A stretch of 64,000 nucleotides of DNA from Hondaea fermentalgiana (lineage: Eukaryota > Sar > Bigyra > Thraustochytrida > Thraustochytriidae). The position numbers were made by a program, and so were the translations under genes. Numbering within the stretch: position 1 is the first letter of the stretch; each line of letters begins with the position of its first letter. Positions 1-10,800 of the stretch are shown piece by piece. The stretch is taken from NCBI GenBank assembly GCA_014084085.1, contig NPFB01000005.1:588707-652706 (forward strand), given 5' to 3'. The notes under the pieces were generated by a model. The model was given only the letters and a program-made list of their open reading frames with translations. It ran no database searches and was not told where the DNA came from.

Positions 1-229
1 CTTGCACAACAAAATCCGGCTCACTCAAATGCATGCGTACAAGACACGACAACCTTCTTCCCCCCCCCGCCCTCTCCCCTCCCGTGTTGATAAGAATGAA
101 AAAAAAAAGGAAAATATTTGAAACCGAAGCAAACGATGTCGAACCATATGAAAACTATAGTTTTTGCAATACTTCCACACTCGCCCATGAAACATCAAGT
201 ACGCCTAATGGGTTCTTGAATGCTTACAA

Positions 230-2572
230 TTAACCCTGAATAGCTTTGGCTGCCTTTTCTCGCATGGCGTCCATGCTCGTGTTGTCCTCAGCCCACTCGA
301 GCACAAGGTGCCTTCCATAAAAGTGGGTGTTGGTGAGCGCAGCAAAAGCAGTGCGCGCCTCCTGATGTGTGACGAAATCCACAAAAGCGAATCCGCGATG
401 AGATCCATCCGGCTTCTTGGGAATACGAATCGAGTTGACCTGGCCATACGCCGAGACAAGCTGGCGCAACTCTTTGCGGTTGGCCTCGAATGCCAAGTTG
501 CGGACAATGATCTTGGTGGCCTCCTCCGCACTCTTGGCATCGGCGTGCACCAGCGTCGGCTTCGAAGACTGTTTACGTCCCGCGCCGCGAGGAGCAGCTG
601 CTGCGCTCAGGTCGACAGCGCGCTTGGAAATATTGATCTCGAGCTCGTGGTCGTCAAGACGCTGGCCACGTGCCTTGCGCAACGCCTTGCGGCACGACTT
701 GTCGTCCTTGAACTCGACAAAACCGAAGCCCATCGAGAGCTCGTCGCGACCATTCTTGCGCGGAATTGACACATGGATAATGTTTCCCTTGCCAACAATC
801 TTTTCAAAGAATTGCTGCAAGCTCGCCTCGCGCGTGTCAAAGTTCAAGTTCTTCACAAACAGCGTATGACGATCCTCCACCTTTTGGTCGTCGCCAATGG
901 GCACAATTCCAGTTGGCTCCGCTTCTGCGTTCTCGCCAGCATCGGCCTCGGCCTCCTTGGCGGCCTTCTCGGCCGCGGCAGCAGACTTGATTGCCGCTTC
1001 GGCATCGGCTGCAGCAGCGCGTTTGCGAGCAAGACCTTCCTCATCGAGCACATTGGCAGGAGCCCATTCGAGATAAATGGGGACGCGCTTGTACCGCTTG
1101 TACGCCATACCACTAAAGGCGCGCTTCGCGTTCTTGGGTTCAAAAAACTGTACCAGAGCCATAGTTCTCGAGGGAGGCAGAACAAACTTCTCTACATCTC
1201 CAAAGCGCGCGAACATTTGACGCAACTGAGACTTATCCGTCTCCGCAGGAAGGTTCTTGACCAAGAAGGTATCCTTGCTGCGCTTCACGCTTGCCGGATC
1301 GCGCACGCCCTGCTCGAGCAAGTCCACGTCCACGCCTTCGTCCGCAAGAAAAGCCTTGGTTTCCGCAATGACGCGCGTCTCACTCAACGCCATGCGTACA
1401 GCGGCACTCGTCTTGTCCCCCTCATCACCGCCCAAAAGAAGATCGCCCTTGCTCACACCGAGATCGTCTGCCACAGCGCCCACTGCAGCATCACCTCGCA
1501 CGAAGAGAGCGTTCCAGCTGCGCGAGTCGGAAGCCTGCTCCTTGCGCTCCGCCTCCTTCTTCGCCTTAAACGAAGTCGGCTTCCCGTTATCGCCGGCCCC
1601 ATTTGCCTCACCGCTCTTATCCTTTTCCTCCTTTTCCAGCGCGGGCATTACGTGCAAAAGACGGCCTTGAAAAATTTGCATGTCCATCTTTCCAATCGCT
1701 GTCACGGCGTTCTCGGGAATCATAAAGGTTACGTATCCGAAGCCGCGCGAGCGTCCGCTGTCATCCTTGGGAATGTGCGTTTCCGCAAGCTTGCCAAATC
1801 GCGAAAAGGCTGCATCCAGGTCCTCCTCAGTGGCATCAAAGCACAAGTTTCGTACAAAAAGGCGCCCGGATTCTGCCGCAACAGCAACCGAAGGCGCCGC
1901 GCGTGCTCCATCGTCGTCCGAGGGCTTGCCATTTTTAGAATTCTTGACGTCTTTGTCTTCGTCTTCCTGATCCTTGCCGCTCTTTTGTTTCTCTGCAGAC
2001 ACCTGATTGTCGCTGCTGCCCTTCGTCTCGTCGTCATCGTCATCGTCATCGTCGTCCTCTTCCTCCTCCGCTGCCCCGGGGTTGTTGTTGTCCTCGTCGG
2101 CCCAGAACTGTTGCTGCCTTCGGGGCTGCATGAGTTTAAGGAATTCTGCGAGCTTCTTGTCCTCGGGCTGGCCGTTCTTCCGCTTCTTCTTGTTGCTGGT
2201 CGTGTCCGCGTCGGCGGCGCCGCCGGCATCGGCGCCACTCTCCGCGGCATCGCGGGCCCGCTTGCCGTGCTTGCGATCGAGGCGTTTGTCGCCGTATGGG
2301 AGAGCAAAGTCGATGGAGAGTCTGCACGTATCAAAGTATGACTTGTTAAAGTACTTGAGCGCCTTGCTGGCGTCATCGACCGTCCTGAACCCGACAAAGG
2401 CCACCTGCCGCGGCACGCCCGCGGCCGTCTTGAGCACCTTGGCGTCCGTCACCTCGGCGCCACGCGCCGCGAAGAACTCCTTCACGCGGCTCTCCGACAC
2501 GTACTTGGGCACGTTCTTCACGCAGAGCCGCGAGCTCGGCTCCCGCGCCGCGCCGCCCTCCTGTCGCGCCAT
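230..2572 (-). CDS. MRD1: MRD1/RBM19-type multi-RRM pre-rRNA processing protein
   Basis: A 780-residue protein with five RRM domains at roughly residues 13-95, 235-311, 435-505, 566-650 and 685-762. RNP1-like motifs are visible (GFGYVTF, GFGFVEF, GFAFVDF). The order of domains, the first RRM starting SRLCVKNVP, and a conserved non-RRM linker around residues 350-425 match Mrd1/RBM19, a nucleolar factor that binds the 35S pre-rRNA and U3 snoRNA and is needed for 18S rRNA release. Yeast Mrd1 has five RRMs and animal RBM19 six, so this is the Mrd1 form. An acidic D/E run lies near residue 170. The ATG at 2572 has G at -3 and G at +4 and sits directly before RRM1; the frame is open further upstream but without an ATG. 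It diverges from the coiled-coil gene across a 407-bp gap. Family call is firm; function is by homology. Confidence 0.9.
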   Translation of the reverse strand: MARQEGGAAREPSSRLCVKNVPKYVSESRVKEFFAARGAEVTDAKVLKTAAGVPRQVAFVGFRTVDDASKALKYFNKSYFDTCRLSIDFALPYGDKRLDRKHGKRARDAAESGADAGGAADADTTSNKKKRKNGQPEDKKLAEFLKLMQPRRQQQFWADEDNNNPGAAEEEEDDDDDDDDDETKGSSDNQVSAEKQKSGKDQEDEDKDVKNSKNGKPSDDDGARAAPSVAVAAESGRLFVRNLCFDATEEDLDAAFSRFGKLAETHIPKDDSGRSRGFGYVTFMIPENAVTAIGKMDMQIFQGRLLHVMPALEKEEKDKSGEANGAGDNGKPTSFKAKKEAERKEQASDSRSWNALFVRGDAAVGAVADDLGVSKGDLLLGGDEGDKTSAAVRMALSETRVIAETKAFLADEGVDVDLLEQGVRDPASVKRSKDTFLVKNLPAETDKSQLRQMFARFGDVEKFVLPPSRTMALVQFFEPKNAKRAFSGMAYKRYKRVPIYLEWAPANVLDEEGLARKRAAAADAEAAIKSAAAAEKAAKEAEADAGENAEAEPTGIVPIGDDQKVEDRHTLFVKNLNFDTREASLQQFFEKIVGKGNIIHVSIPRKNGRDELSMGFGFVEFKDDKSCRKALRKARGQRLDDHELEINISKRAVDLSAAAAPRGAGRKQSSKPTLVHADAKSAEEATKIIVRNLAFEANRKELRQLVSAYGQVNSIRIPKKPDGSHRGFAFVDFVTHQEARTAFAALTNTHFYGRHLVLEWAEDNTSMDAMREKAAKAIQG

Positions 2573-2979
2573 CGCGCTCGTGCAACGCAACGCAACGCTC
2601 TGCAACGCAACACGAGCTCGGGCGTCGTCTTCGTCGTCGCCGCCGCCACCAGAACTGGGTCTGTCTGGCCAGAGAGAGAGGAGCCCGGGCCTTTCATCCG
2701 CGTTCCGCCTCGTTCCTTTGCGCAACCCTTTTTTGTGCAACGCATTTTTGTCTTTCCTCTTTCTTTTTCCCCTTTTTTTTTTTTTTTTTTTTCCAGTTTA
2801 GCCTACAACGGATCGTCGGCGCAGCTTGGCACTGGGTTTGCGTGCATAATACGAGCGCTCGCGCGGAGCGAGGAAGCTTGGATTTTTGTGGCGAGTGTTG
2901 CGCTTGCCGGTGCGCCGGACGAACGACAGGTCTGACTCGAATTGCTCCTGCGATTCTGTACTTGAATTGGGTCCAGAAG
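2573..2979. promoter_or_regulatory. Divergent intergenic region (MRD1 / coiled-coil gene)
   Basis: These 407 bp separate two head-to-head start codons and so must hold both promoters. A long T tract (about 2772-2795 on the + strand) is the clearest feature; such poly(dA:dT) tracts often exclude nucleosomes. No TATA box was identified with confidence. Confidence 0.45.
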
Positions 2980-4593
2980 ATGGAGACGTATTGCGAGAAC
3001 AACCTCGAGGCCGCTTTTGAGAAGTGGTCGCAAAAGAGCGAATATGTTTCGATCGAGGATCTCGAGTGCGTCCTTGCCGATCTCCCGAAAAATAAGAGGT
3101 TTCGTACTTGGCTTCCGATGGCAGCAACCATGGTCCAGGATGCTATTCAGCGAGGCGATGTAGATCCGAAAAAGGGTATCAAACGCGACGCCTTCTTCGC
3201 ACTCATGACTCACTATTTTAAGTGCGCCAAAAACGATATGGCTGTATCCCAGCCCCCCACGCAGAGCTCAAAGTCGCCAGAAAGTACCCAATTCGATATG
3301 CACCTGGACCTTGATGCTGCTCAAAAGGAGCTCGATGACGCGGCGGGTTCTCCGCGAAATGCAGAGACCGAAGAAGTAGATTCTTCACCTGTACCAGCTG
3401 CAAGCAATTTTAGAGTCGGCATTGTGGAAGTCTTTTCATCCGATGACGATGAAGACGATGGAGATGAAGAGCATGACCAAGACGATCTTCCCTCCATCCA
3501 CTCCACAAGTAGCGCAGTACATCACGATGTGCACGATCCATCATTCCAAGCCGAAGATCTCCAAGAGGTCGAGAATGATGGCAAGACGGAATGCGCAGCC
3601 TCACATGACGCTAATCCAGCATCTCAAGACGATACTATATCCGTCGAAAGCGAAAGTGCTGGTGTACAGTGTGAAACCAAGTCGGTGATCGGTGACGAGA
3701 GAATCCGTGAAATTGAAGCAACGGATGCCATCAAGAAAACGCAGGCAAGCAGCGAGAACATGTCTACTGAAGAGAAATTCCAAGAAGAAGAAGAAGGCGA
3801 TGAGAGTAAGCGGATGATGCTCAAAGTTGATGATGCACCAACAAAGAAAGAAACCACACCGGAGGAGGAGGAGGAGGAGGAGGAGGAGGACAATAAAAGT
3901 TTTGCCGATAAAAGACATAGCTCCGAAGATACTGAAGTCGGCGATGAAAATCAAAAGATCTCGCGAGAGGACGAAGCACTTACCGAGTCATCATCTTCGC
4001 AGACTGGAAGCAAAGAGGGGCATAAAAAGGAGGAAGAGAAGGAAGAGAAAACCTGCCGTAAAACACAAAAAGACTTTCCTCCCTCCACGTCTGCCATGGC
4101 AATGCTCGAGCAAGGTGAGAACCGTGCACTTGCACAAGAGCCTAGCAATCAAAGTTCTATGTCAGCAAAAAGTACGAATGCACAAGACGATTCAGCTCTC
4201 TCCAAGAAAGACCAGAATGATCATGAAAGCAAGAAAGACGACAACAAAGACGAAGCGTCTCTCAAGTCTCTTGCTGACCAGCTACAAGACGTGAAGCTTC
4301 GTCACGTGGAGAAAACTGAAAAGTCAGAAATAAAGAGAGATCTCGCGCCGCATCTGCGTGATATTGAGGCGATGCAGGACAAGCAAGTCGAACAAGTAAA
4401 GGATGAGAAGAAGAAAAAGAAGAAGATACCTTGCAAAACCAAAGATAGGCCTACTGAACACCTGATTGCGGAGAACCGGGAATTGCGAACAATGCTAGCT
4501 GTCGCGCGTCTCGATCTTTCCAAGGCTCTTGAAGAGATAGAATACTGGAGAATTCGCGCTGAAGCCCTTCAGCGTTGCTTGCAGTCTGACTGA
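2980..4593 (+). CDS. Acidic low-complexity protein with C-terminal coiled coil, function unknown
   Basis: A 537-residue protein. Residues 1-80 form a predicted helical domain (starting METYCENNLEAAFEKW) that vaguely recalls a single EF-hand pair or a small helical bundle, but no canonical calcium loop is present. Residues 90-470 are disordered, rich in Asp, Glu, Lys and Ser, including a run of nine Glu from a GAG repeat near 3863-3890. A basic KKKKKK cluster precedes a C-terminal leucine-zipper-like coiled coil (about residues 490-535, ELRTMLAVARLDLSKALEEI). No family is recognised. The ATG at 2980 is the first in the frame (the upstream extension has no in-frame ATG) and the reading frame is uninterrupted. 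It converges on the Tudor/EF-hand gene with 239 bp between stop codons. A cytoskeletal or scaffold role would be a guess. Confidence 0.75.
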   Translation: METYCENNLEAAFEKWSQKSEYVSIEDLECVLADLPKNKRFRTWLPMAATMVQDAIQRGDVDPKKGIKRDAFFALMTHYFKCAKNDMAVSQPPTQSSKSPESTQFDMHLDLDAAQKELDDAAGSPRNAETEEVDSSPVPAASNFRVGIVEVFSSDDDEDDGDEEHDQDDLPSIHSTSSAVHHDVHDPSFQAEDLQEVENDGKTECAASHDANPASQDDTISVESESAGVQCETKSVIGDERIREIEATDAIKKTQASSENMSTEEKFQEEEEGDESKRMMLKVDDAPTKKETTPEEEEEEEEEDNKSFADKRHSSEDTEVGDENQKISREDEALTESSSSQTGSKEGHKKEEEKEEKTCRKTQKDFPPSTSAMAMLEQGENRALAQEPSNQSSMSAKSTNAQDDSALSKKDQNDHESKKDDNKDEASLKSLADQLQDVKLRHVEKTEKSEIKRDLAPHLRDIEAMQDKQVEQVKDEKKKKKKIPCKTKDRPTEHLIAENRELRTMLAVARLDLSKALEEIEYWRIRAEALQRCLQSD

Positions 4594-4832
4594 CACCCCA
4601 ATTTCCCCACACGCACACACACAAAAAACAAAGTGGCATTAATTTCCCTTCCAAAAAGTATAAGTGAACTTGAAATGCAATTGCAGAAACTTATAGAAAT
4701 ATAGCCCGACCTTGCTACCAGGCTCTTTTTTTCGAAGTTACCAAAGACGAAAACGACGGTGAACGAAAATTGCTGTCCGTCCTCTCTCTTCTGTCACAGA
4801 ACTTGGATCATCAAAACACAGCAGAATAAAGT
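4594..4832. other. Convergent 3' intergenic spacer
   Basis: Only 239 bp lie between the two stop codons. It contains a short CA-rich run near 4611-4625 and AT-richer sequence than the flanking genes, as expected for two back-to-back 3' ends. No gene seen. Confidence 0.6.
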
Positions 4833-7800
4833 TTATGAATTGAGGAATTTCATGCTGACCTTGAGTCGAGTCCCGAGCTGCAAAATGAGGTCGTCTCCAC
4901 CAGCAGCCTTGGTCTCGGGCTCGGCCTGCTGCAGACCAAGCCTCTTTTCAAAGTTCGAAACAAGATGCAAAAAGGCAAAAAAATTGCGCTTCTCAAGTGG
5001 GCTCGCCGTCTTCTCGAGCCACTCGCCCACAGAACCCTTGGGCGCAAGCGGAATCTTGCCGTCAGGGACAATAAATCCTTCGGTCCAATCCCCGAGGAAC
5101 GCCGACTCGAGCCCCGAACTGTTCCGATCGAGCAGCTGCATGTTCGAGTTGCTCTGCGCATTTTCGTCGCTTGGTTCTTCCCCCACGGCTGGCGCCCCTG
5201 CCAGCGGCTTGGGACCAAAAGCACGCGCAAACTCTACAAAGCTGATCTTCCCATCACGGTCAACATCCACGCGTCGGATGAGCTCTTGTGCTTCTTCCCG
5301 ACTCACGGGAAAACCAATTTTGAGCATTGCGCTCACCAGCTCGACAGAAGTGATCTTGCCGTCCCCATTACGATCAAAGAGCTTAAAGCACTCACGCATT
5401 CCAGCACCTTGCTCCGTCATTGATGCCACGAACTGCACAAGCCGTCGTTCAACACCATACACTGCATCGTCTTCGAGCGAGAGGAAGGAAACGAACTGCT
5501 TGTACGCGAAGCGGTCCTCGCCCTTGAGATCAAATCGTGCGCTCAAACAGGCCAAATCCTCGTGTGTAAGAGCCCAGCCCTGATTCGATGCAACTTTACG
5601 AAGGCTGCGCTTGCTAACGTATCCCTTGCCATTCTTGTCAATGTTTTTGAAGGCCTTGAGGATCGTCGTGTACCCTGTGCGCTTCTGCATCGCCATCTTT
5701 CGAATTTTGTGCCGAATGTCGCTTTCCATCTGACCTGCAGATGTGGTCCCCACGAGCGCACCAGATGCACTAAGCGCCCACTGATCACGATCCGAACCAC
5801 GTGTGACAAACATGAGAAAGTGTCTGTAGTCCATCTTGTGACCCTTGTGGTCGGTGTCGAGCTTGGCAAGTACCTTTGTGACTTCTTCGGGAGTCAAATC
5901 GAAGCCAAGACTCTCGAGAGCTCGGCTCATCTCCGCATGCGAAACAAACCCGTCCTTATCCGTGTCAAAGAGCTCAAACGCATCACTGTAGTCGGCGGCT
6001 GCGCCCGAGCTTAGCGCATCAGATACTACGTGTCCAAGCTTGCGCAGAACCTGGAAAACGAGTGGATCTATGCCCTCCTTTTCCATGCGCTCCCGTTCTG
6101 CGCGTAGCGCGGCAATACCCTTTTGAATGTCGACGTTCGATGTAGCACGTTTCCATCCAGGGGCGTCTGCCTCTGCATCGTAATTTCGGCAAAACTCAAC
6201 GACCTCCTCGAACTTGATCTTGCCGTTGTCTCCAAGAAAGTTGGCGAGAACTTCAAGCAACGCTGGTTTCTCTGTGCGCTTAATGGACGCCACCTGTGCC
6301 AGCATGTCTGCAAGCGCCTTGCGCTCCACGCATCCATCGCCGTCCTTATCCAGCTTTTCACGAATCTGGGCTTCGACATCATACTCGACCATGGCTCGCT
6401 TCAAACGTGGAAGGAGCCTTCCCACGCGTGCTGCATGACTCTCATCGTCTTGCGTTCCGCTTGCAGCCTCTTTGCATCCGGCGACCAGATCTCGGTAAAA
6501 GATCTTGGACCGCGTCCCGCGACCATACTTGCGAACGAGCTTGGCCTGAAGATTTCCAGAAATCCTCTTACGGATGCCCAGCTTTCCGAGCACCCGCTGC
6601 ACCTTGCTTGCTTCCAGGTACCCACGACCATGATTGTCTGCGCGCTCAAATACGGCCTTGAAGCGTTTGCGCGTGTCCTTGAGGAGGATCTTGCCGACAT
6701 AGTTTTCGAAGTTGCGCACCACCACACCTCCCGCCAAAGCATCTTCGGCATCCGAGTCCCACTCTTCGTCGCCATCAACGTCACTCTCGGACCACTCGCT
6801 TGCGCTTGGTGACGGGCTTCGCGACGGAAGACGTCTCCGCCTCGGACTGTGACGTCTGGTGCTTCGCCTCTCCTTGCCTCTTCGAGGCGAGCTTTGCCGG
6901 TTCCGAGAACGTCTCGAATCAGAAGCGCTGTCCGCCTCCGAGTCGTCCTCAGAATCATCCTCGGAGTCGTCGCGAGCTCCGCGTCGGCGACCCCGGCTTC
7001 CGCCCCGCGAACCCGATTGATGGCGTTTGAGAAGCTGCACGAATTCGCGATAGGACAATCGACCGTCCCCATTACGGTCCAGAAGTCTGACCATTGAACG
7101 GAGCTCCACCTTGGTGTACTGCAGACCGAGCTTGTCGAGCGCGTGACCGAGCTCGATCCGACTAATGTACCCATCTCCATCCACGTCAAAGGAGTCAAAG
7201 ACTTCTTGATAGTTGCGCATTGCACCCTTGCGAAAGCCCTTCTTGAAAATTCGTCCGAGCAGAGCGGCAAGTTCTTCGCCGCTCTCGCTTTCCTCGTCAG
7301 TTTCTGTTGCCCTCGCCCCGCGTCGAGGACTGCGGCCCCGCGCACCAGCGAGACGACGGATCAGACGCGCGTCAACATGCGTCTCCTTATCACCATCGTC
7401 ATAGTCAATGTCAAATGTACCGTTGGCTCGTACGCGAACAATCTTGCCCTTGTAGAACTTGGTCTTTCCTTTGAAGCGAGCTTCGACGCGCTCTCCTTGG
7501 CGGAATCCCCCTTCTTGGTCTTCGGATCCGGACGATGGACTCTCGTGCGGAGACCGCCGCGCGCGGCTGCGGGGCGAGCGAGACCTTGTTGGCGATCGAC
7601 GCGAGGTTTTTGTTCGAATCATGTTCCTCTTGACGCGAAGCTCGCGATCGCCGTCGTCGTAAAGAATGGCGCACGACCCGTCGCGGTTCACGCGCGTGAT
7701 CTTGCCAGGGTAATACTTTTGGCCTCCTCGAAAACGCGCTTCAACACGATCCCCCTCGTGAAGAGCTTCTTCCCTTCTGTTGCCTTCGTCTTCGTCGTCA

Positions 7801-10800
7801 TCGTCCTCCGTCTCTGGCTCACGTGTGCGACGCGCTCGCGGGGATTGTGAACCACGGCCACCTTGGTCCAAGAGCTTGATGCTTTCGGGTTTGACGCGAC
7901 GCTCAAAGTCCCCGTCATCATACTTGATGTCGCAGGATCCGTCGGGATATGCCCGTTCCACGACACCCTTGTAAAATCGCTTGCCATTCTTGTACCTTGC
8001 TTCGACACGGTCACCGCGTTCGGCGGTACGATGTTTGGTACGAGGAGAACGCGCCCCAAGCGTGCGAATATTGCGCTTGACGACATTGCGTTCTTTGTCG
8101 CCATCGTCGTAGGAGATGTCATAGGTGCCATCCCCATTGACACGAGTAATTTTACCCTTGTACATTTTGGCTCCTCCGCGGTATTTCGCCTCCACTCTGC
8201 TTCCCACTTGCAGCTCATCCTCCTCACTACTCGCATCGCCAGGGCTGTCAAGGCTTCGGATTTTCGATGATGGAACCATTCGTTCCACGTCCCCGTCGTC
8301 ATAGGCAATGTCCGCGGATCCGTTGCTGTGGACACGTGTGATCTTGCCCTTGTAATACTTGGCTCCGCCTCGAAATTTGGCCTCTACACGAGATCCCACA
8401 CGAAGTTTCGTCCCCGCGCCAGCCTCGTTAACGAGTTTGCGAACATTTTCAGGACTGATACCTTGTTCGCGGTCGCCATCATCAAAGTTAATGTCAAAGC
8501 TTCCATCGCGGTTCACGCGCGCGACCTTGCCCTTGTAAAATTTTCTTCCCCCTCGGAACCTCGCCTCTACACGATCACCTCGTTGAATGTCGCTCGCTTG
8601 ATCTTCGTCCGCGCTATCAAAGCCCGCTTTGGCCGCACGGTTTCGGGAAGGAGAAAGTCGAGCGCCGCCGCCTCCATCAAGCGGACGGATTTTGCTCCTT
8701 TCGACGTGCGTTTCGCGATCACCATCATCGTAGTGGATGGCATAGGTGCCGTCCGGATTTTTCCGAACAATTTTCCCCTTGTAGTAGCGCCTCCCGCCCT
8801 TGAAGAGTGCCTCGACTCTATCTCCACGCGCCAATTCCGGTGACCCTCCGTCCTCCAGATCTGTTTCCGCGCTGGTGGGAGCGTCTTCCAGACTGCGAAC
8901 GAGGCTCGCCGGCACTCGAGTTTCCCGATCGCCGTCAACGTAGTGGATATCATAGGTTTCGTCTGCATGCGCACGAGTGATCTTACCCTTGTACCATTTC
9001 CTTCCGCGGCGGAATCGAGCTTCCACCGCAGTACCAACGCGCAAGAGGCCGGATGCCGTGGCTCCAGCCGTAAGTTTTCGAATATCTTCAGGACGAACGC
9101 CTTGCTCGCGGTTACCGTCCGTGTAGGCTATGTTGTACGTGCCATTGGGGTTGAGGCGCAAAATCTTTCCTTGAACAAACCTTCTGCCGCCTTTGTACCT
9201 TGCTTCGACTTGGTCGCCTCGTTGAAAGCCGGCATCGGCCTCGCTTTCCTCGCCGCTAATCATGCCGTCATTGTCGAGAGCTCGAATAAGCGAAGCGTCA
9301 ACCGAACGCTCGCGGTCGCCATCTGCGTAGTCAATGGCAAAAGTGCCATCGCGATTGTCACGAACGATTTTTCCAGCATAGAACTTGCGTCCCCTGCGGA
9401 ACTTTGCCTCAACATTTTGCCCGACGCGAAAAGAAGCGCGAGCGCTTGATCTGCCACCTGCTCGAGGGCTTGCCCCGCCCTCATCTGGCTCAAGAGACCG
9501 GACCATGTGGGCCGGGACCTTGAGTTCGCGATCTCCGTCATCATAGCTGATGGCAAAGGAGCCATCGGGATTTGCCCGCATGACTTTGCCCTTGTACCAC
9601 TTTGACCCGCCCCGGAAGCGTGCTTCAACTCGGGATCCTCGCTGAAGCTCTTCTTTTTCATCTCCTCGGTTACGACCGAAACGGCCTCTGGTGTGAGGAT
9701 TCGCATCATCGTCGTCCGTATCGTCCGCATTAAAGGTGGCCCGCCCACGAGGCTGCCTGCCTCCCGTGCGATTTGACGAGGCCGGAGCACGTTGTACAAA
9801 GCGAGCCGCAACGCGAGTCTCGCGATCGCCGTCATCGTAAGCAATGTCGCAAGCCCCACTTGCGTACACCTTTTCTACGGTGCCAGCGTACCACTTTTTG
9901 CCGCGTTTGTAAAGAGCTTCGACACGGTCACCGCGACGCAATGGACCCTGATCTTCGCTGATCGCCCCTGCATCGTCGCCATCGAGATCGCTGTCAGCTT
10001 GACTGTCGAAGCGCGCTCCGCGACGCGAAGGCGAGCGAGATTTGCGTCCAGCGCCGCCCTCGCTGGCTCCAATGACGCGAATGCTGGCAGGCGCAACGCG
10101 GCGCTCAAAATCTCCATCCGCATAGGCGATATCGCACGATCCATCGGGATGAACACGCTCAACAGTGCCTTTGTAATACTTGCGACCTCCCTTGTAGCGC
10201 GCCTCAACTTTGTCGCCCTCGCGTGGGCCGTCTTGACTATCGAATCGATCATCCTCATGATCGTGATCCGCGACGCCCGAGCTAAGTGCATCGACGGTGG
10301 GCAAGGCAGCCCGAATAAGCGAAGCAGTGACGCGTGTTTCGGTGTCACCGTCGTCGTACATAATGTCGTAGGTGCCATCAGGTCGTTTACGTTCGATAAC
10401 TCCAGGAACGTACCTGCGTCCGCGACGCATGCGTGCCTCGATGCGCTGGCCTGGCCGGAAACTCGCCTCTCCATCGCCGACGAGATCTTCTGTAAACTTG
10501 CCTCGACCGCCGCCGGAACGTCTCTTTTGCGGTGAGTTTCTGCCACTTTGCCCGCTGGCAATTCGGATAGCCTTGACAAAGATGCCGTAGCGCACCTTAC
10601 CTTGTGCTCCACCGAGTGACCTCGAGACATCTTTGAGCACAGAGAACGGAATGCCAAAACGTGCGCGCTCAACATTTCGTTCAAATTCGCGTGCTGAGAT
10701 TTTCCCCGTCGCGTCCTGATCGAGCATCTCAAAGTTGTCTTGCAGGTCCGTGATCGTCTTTTCGGTGGTGTTGATACTCCCGAGCATGTCGGCAATCTGA

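Noticed and set aside
33..233. 66-codon ATG-initiated frame at the left edge
   Set aside because: It has no recognisable domain, overlaps the 3' end of MRD1, and has poly-Pro and poly-Lys low complexity.
773..2341. Long + strand open frame (522 codons) across the MRD1 gene
   Set aside because: It is antisense to the RRM coding sequence; GC-rich codon bias keeps the opposite frame open. Composition is Leu/Val/Arg-rich with no domain.
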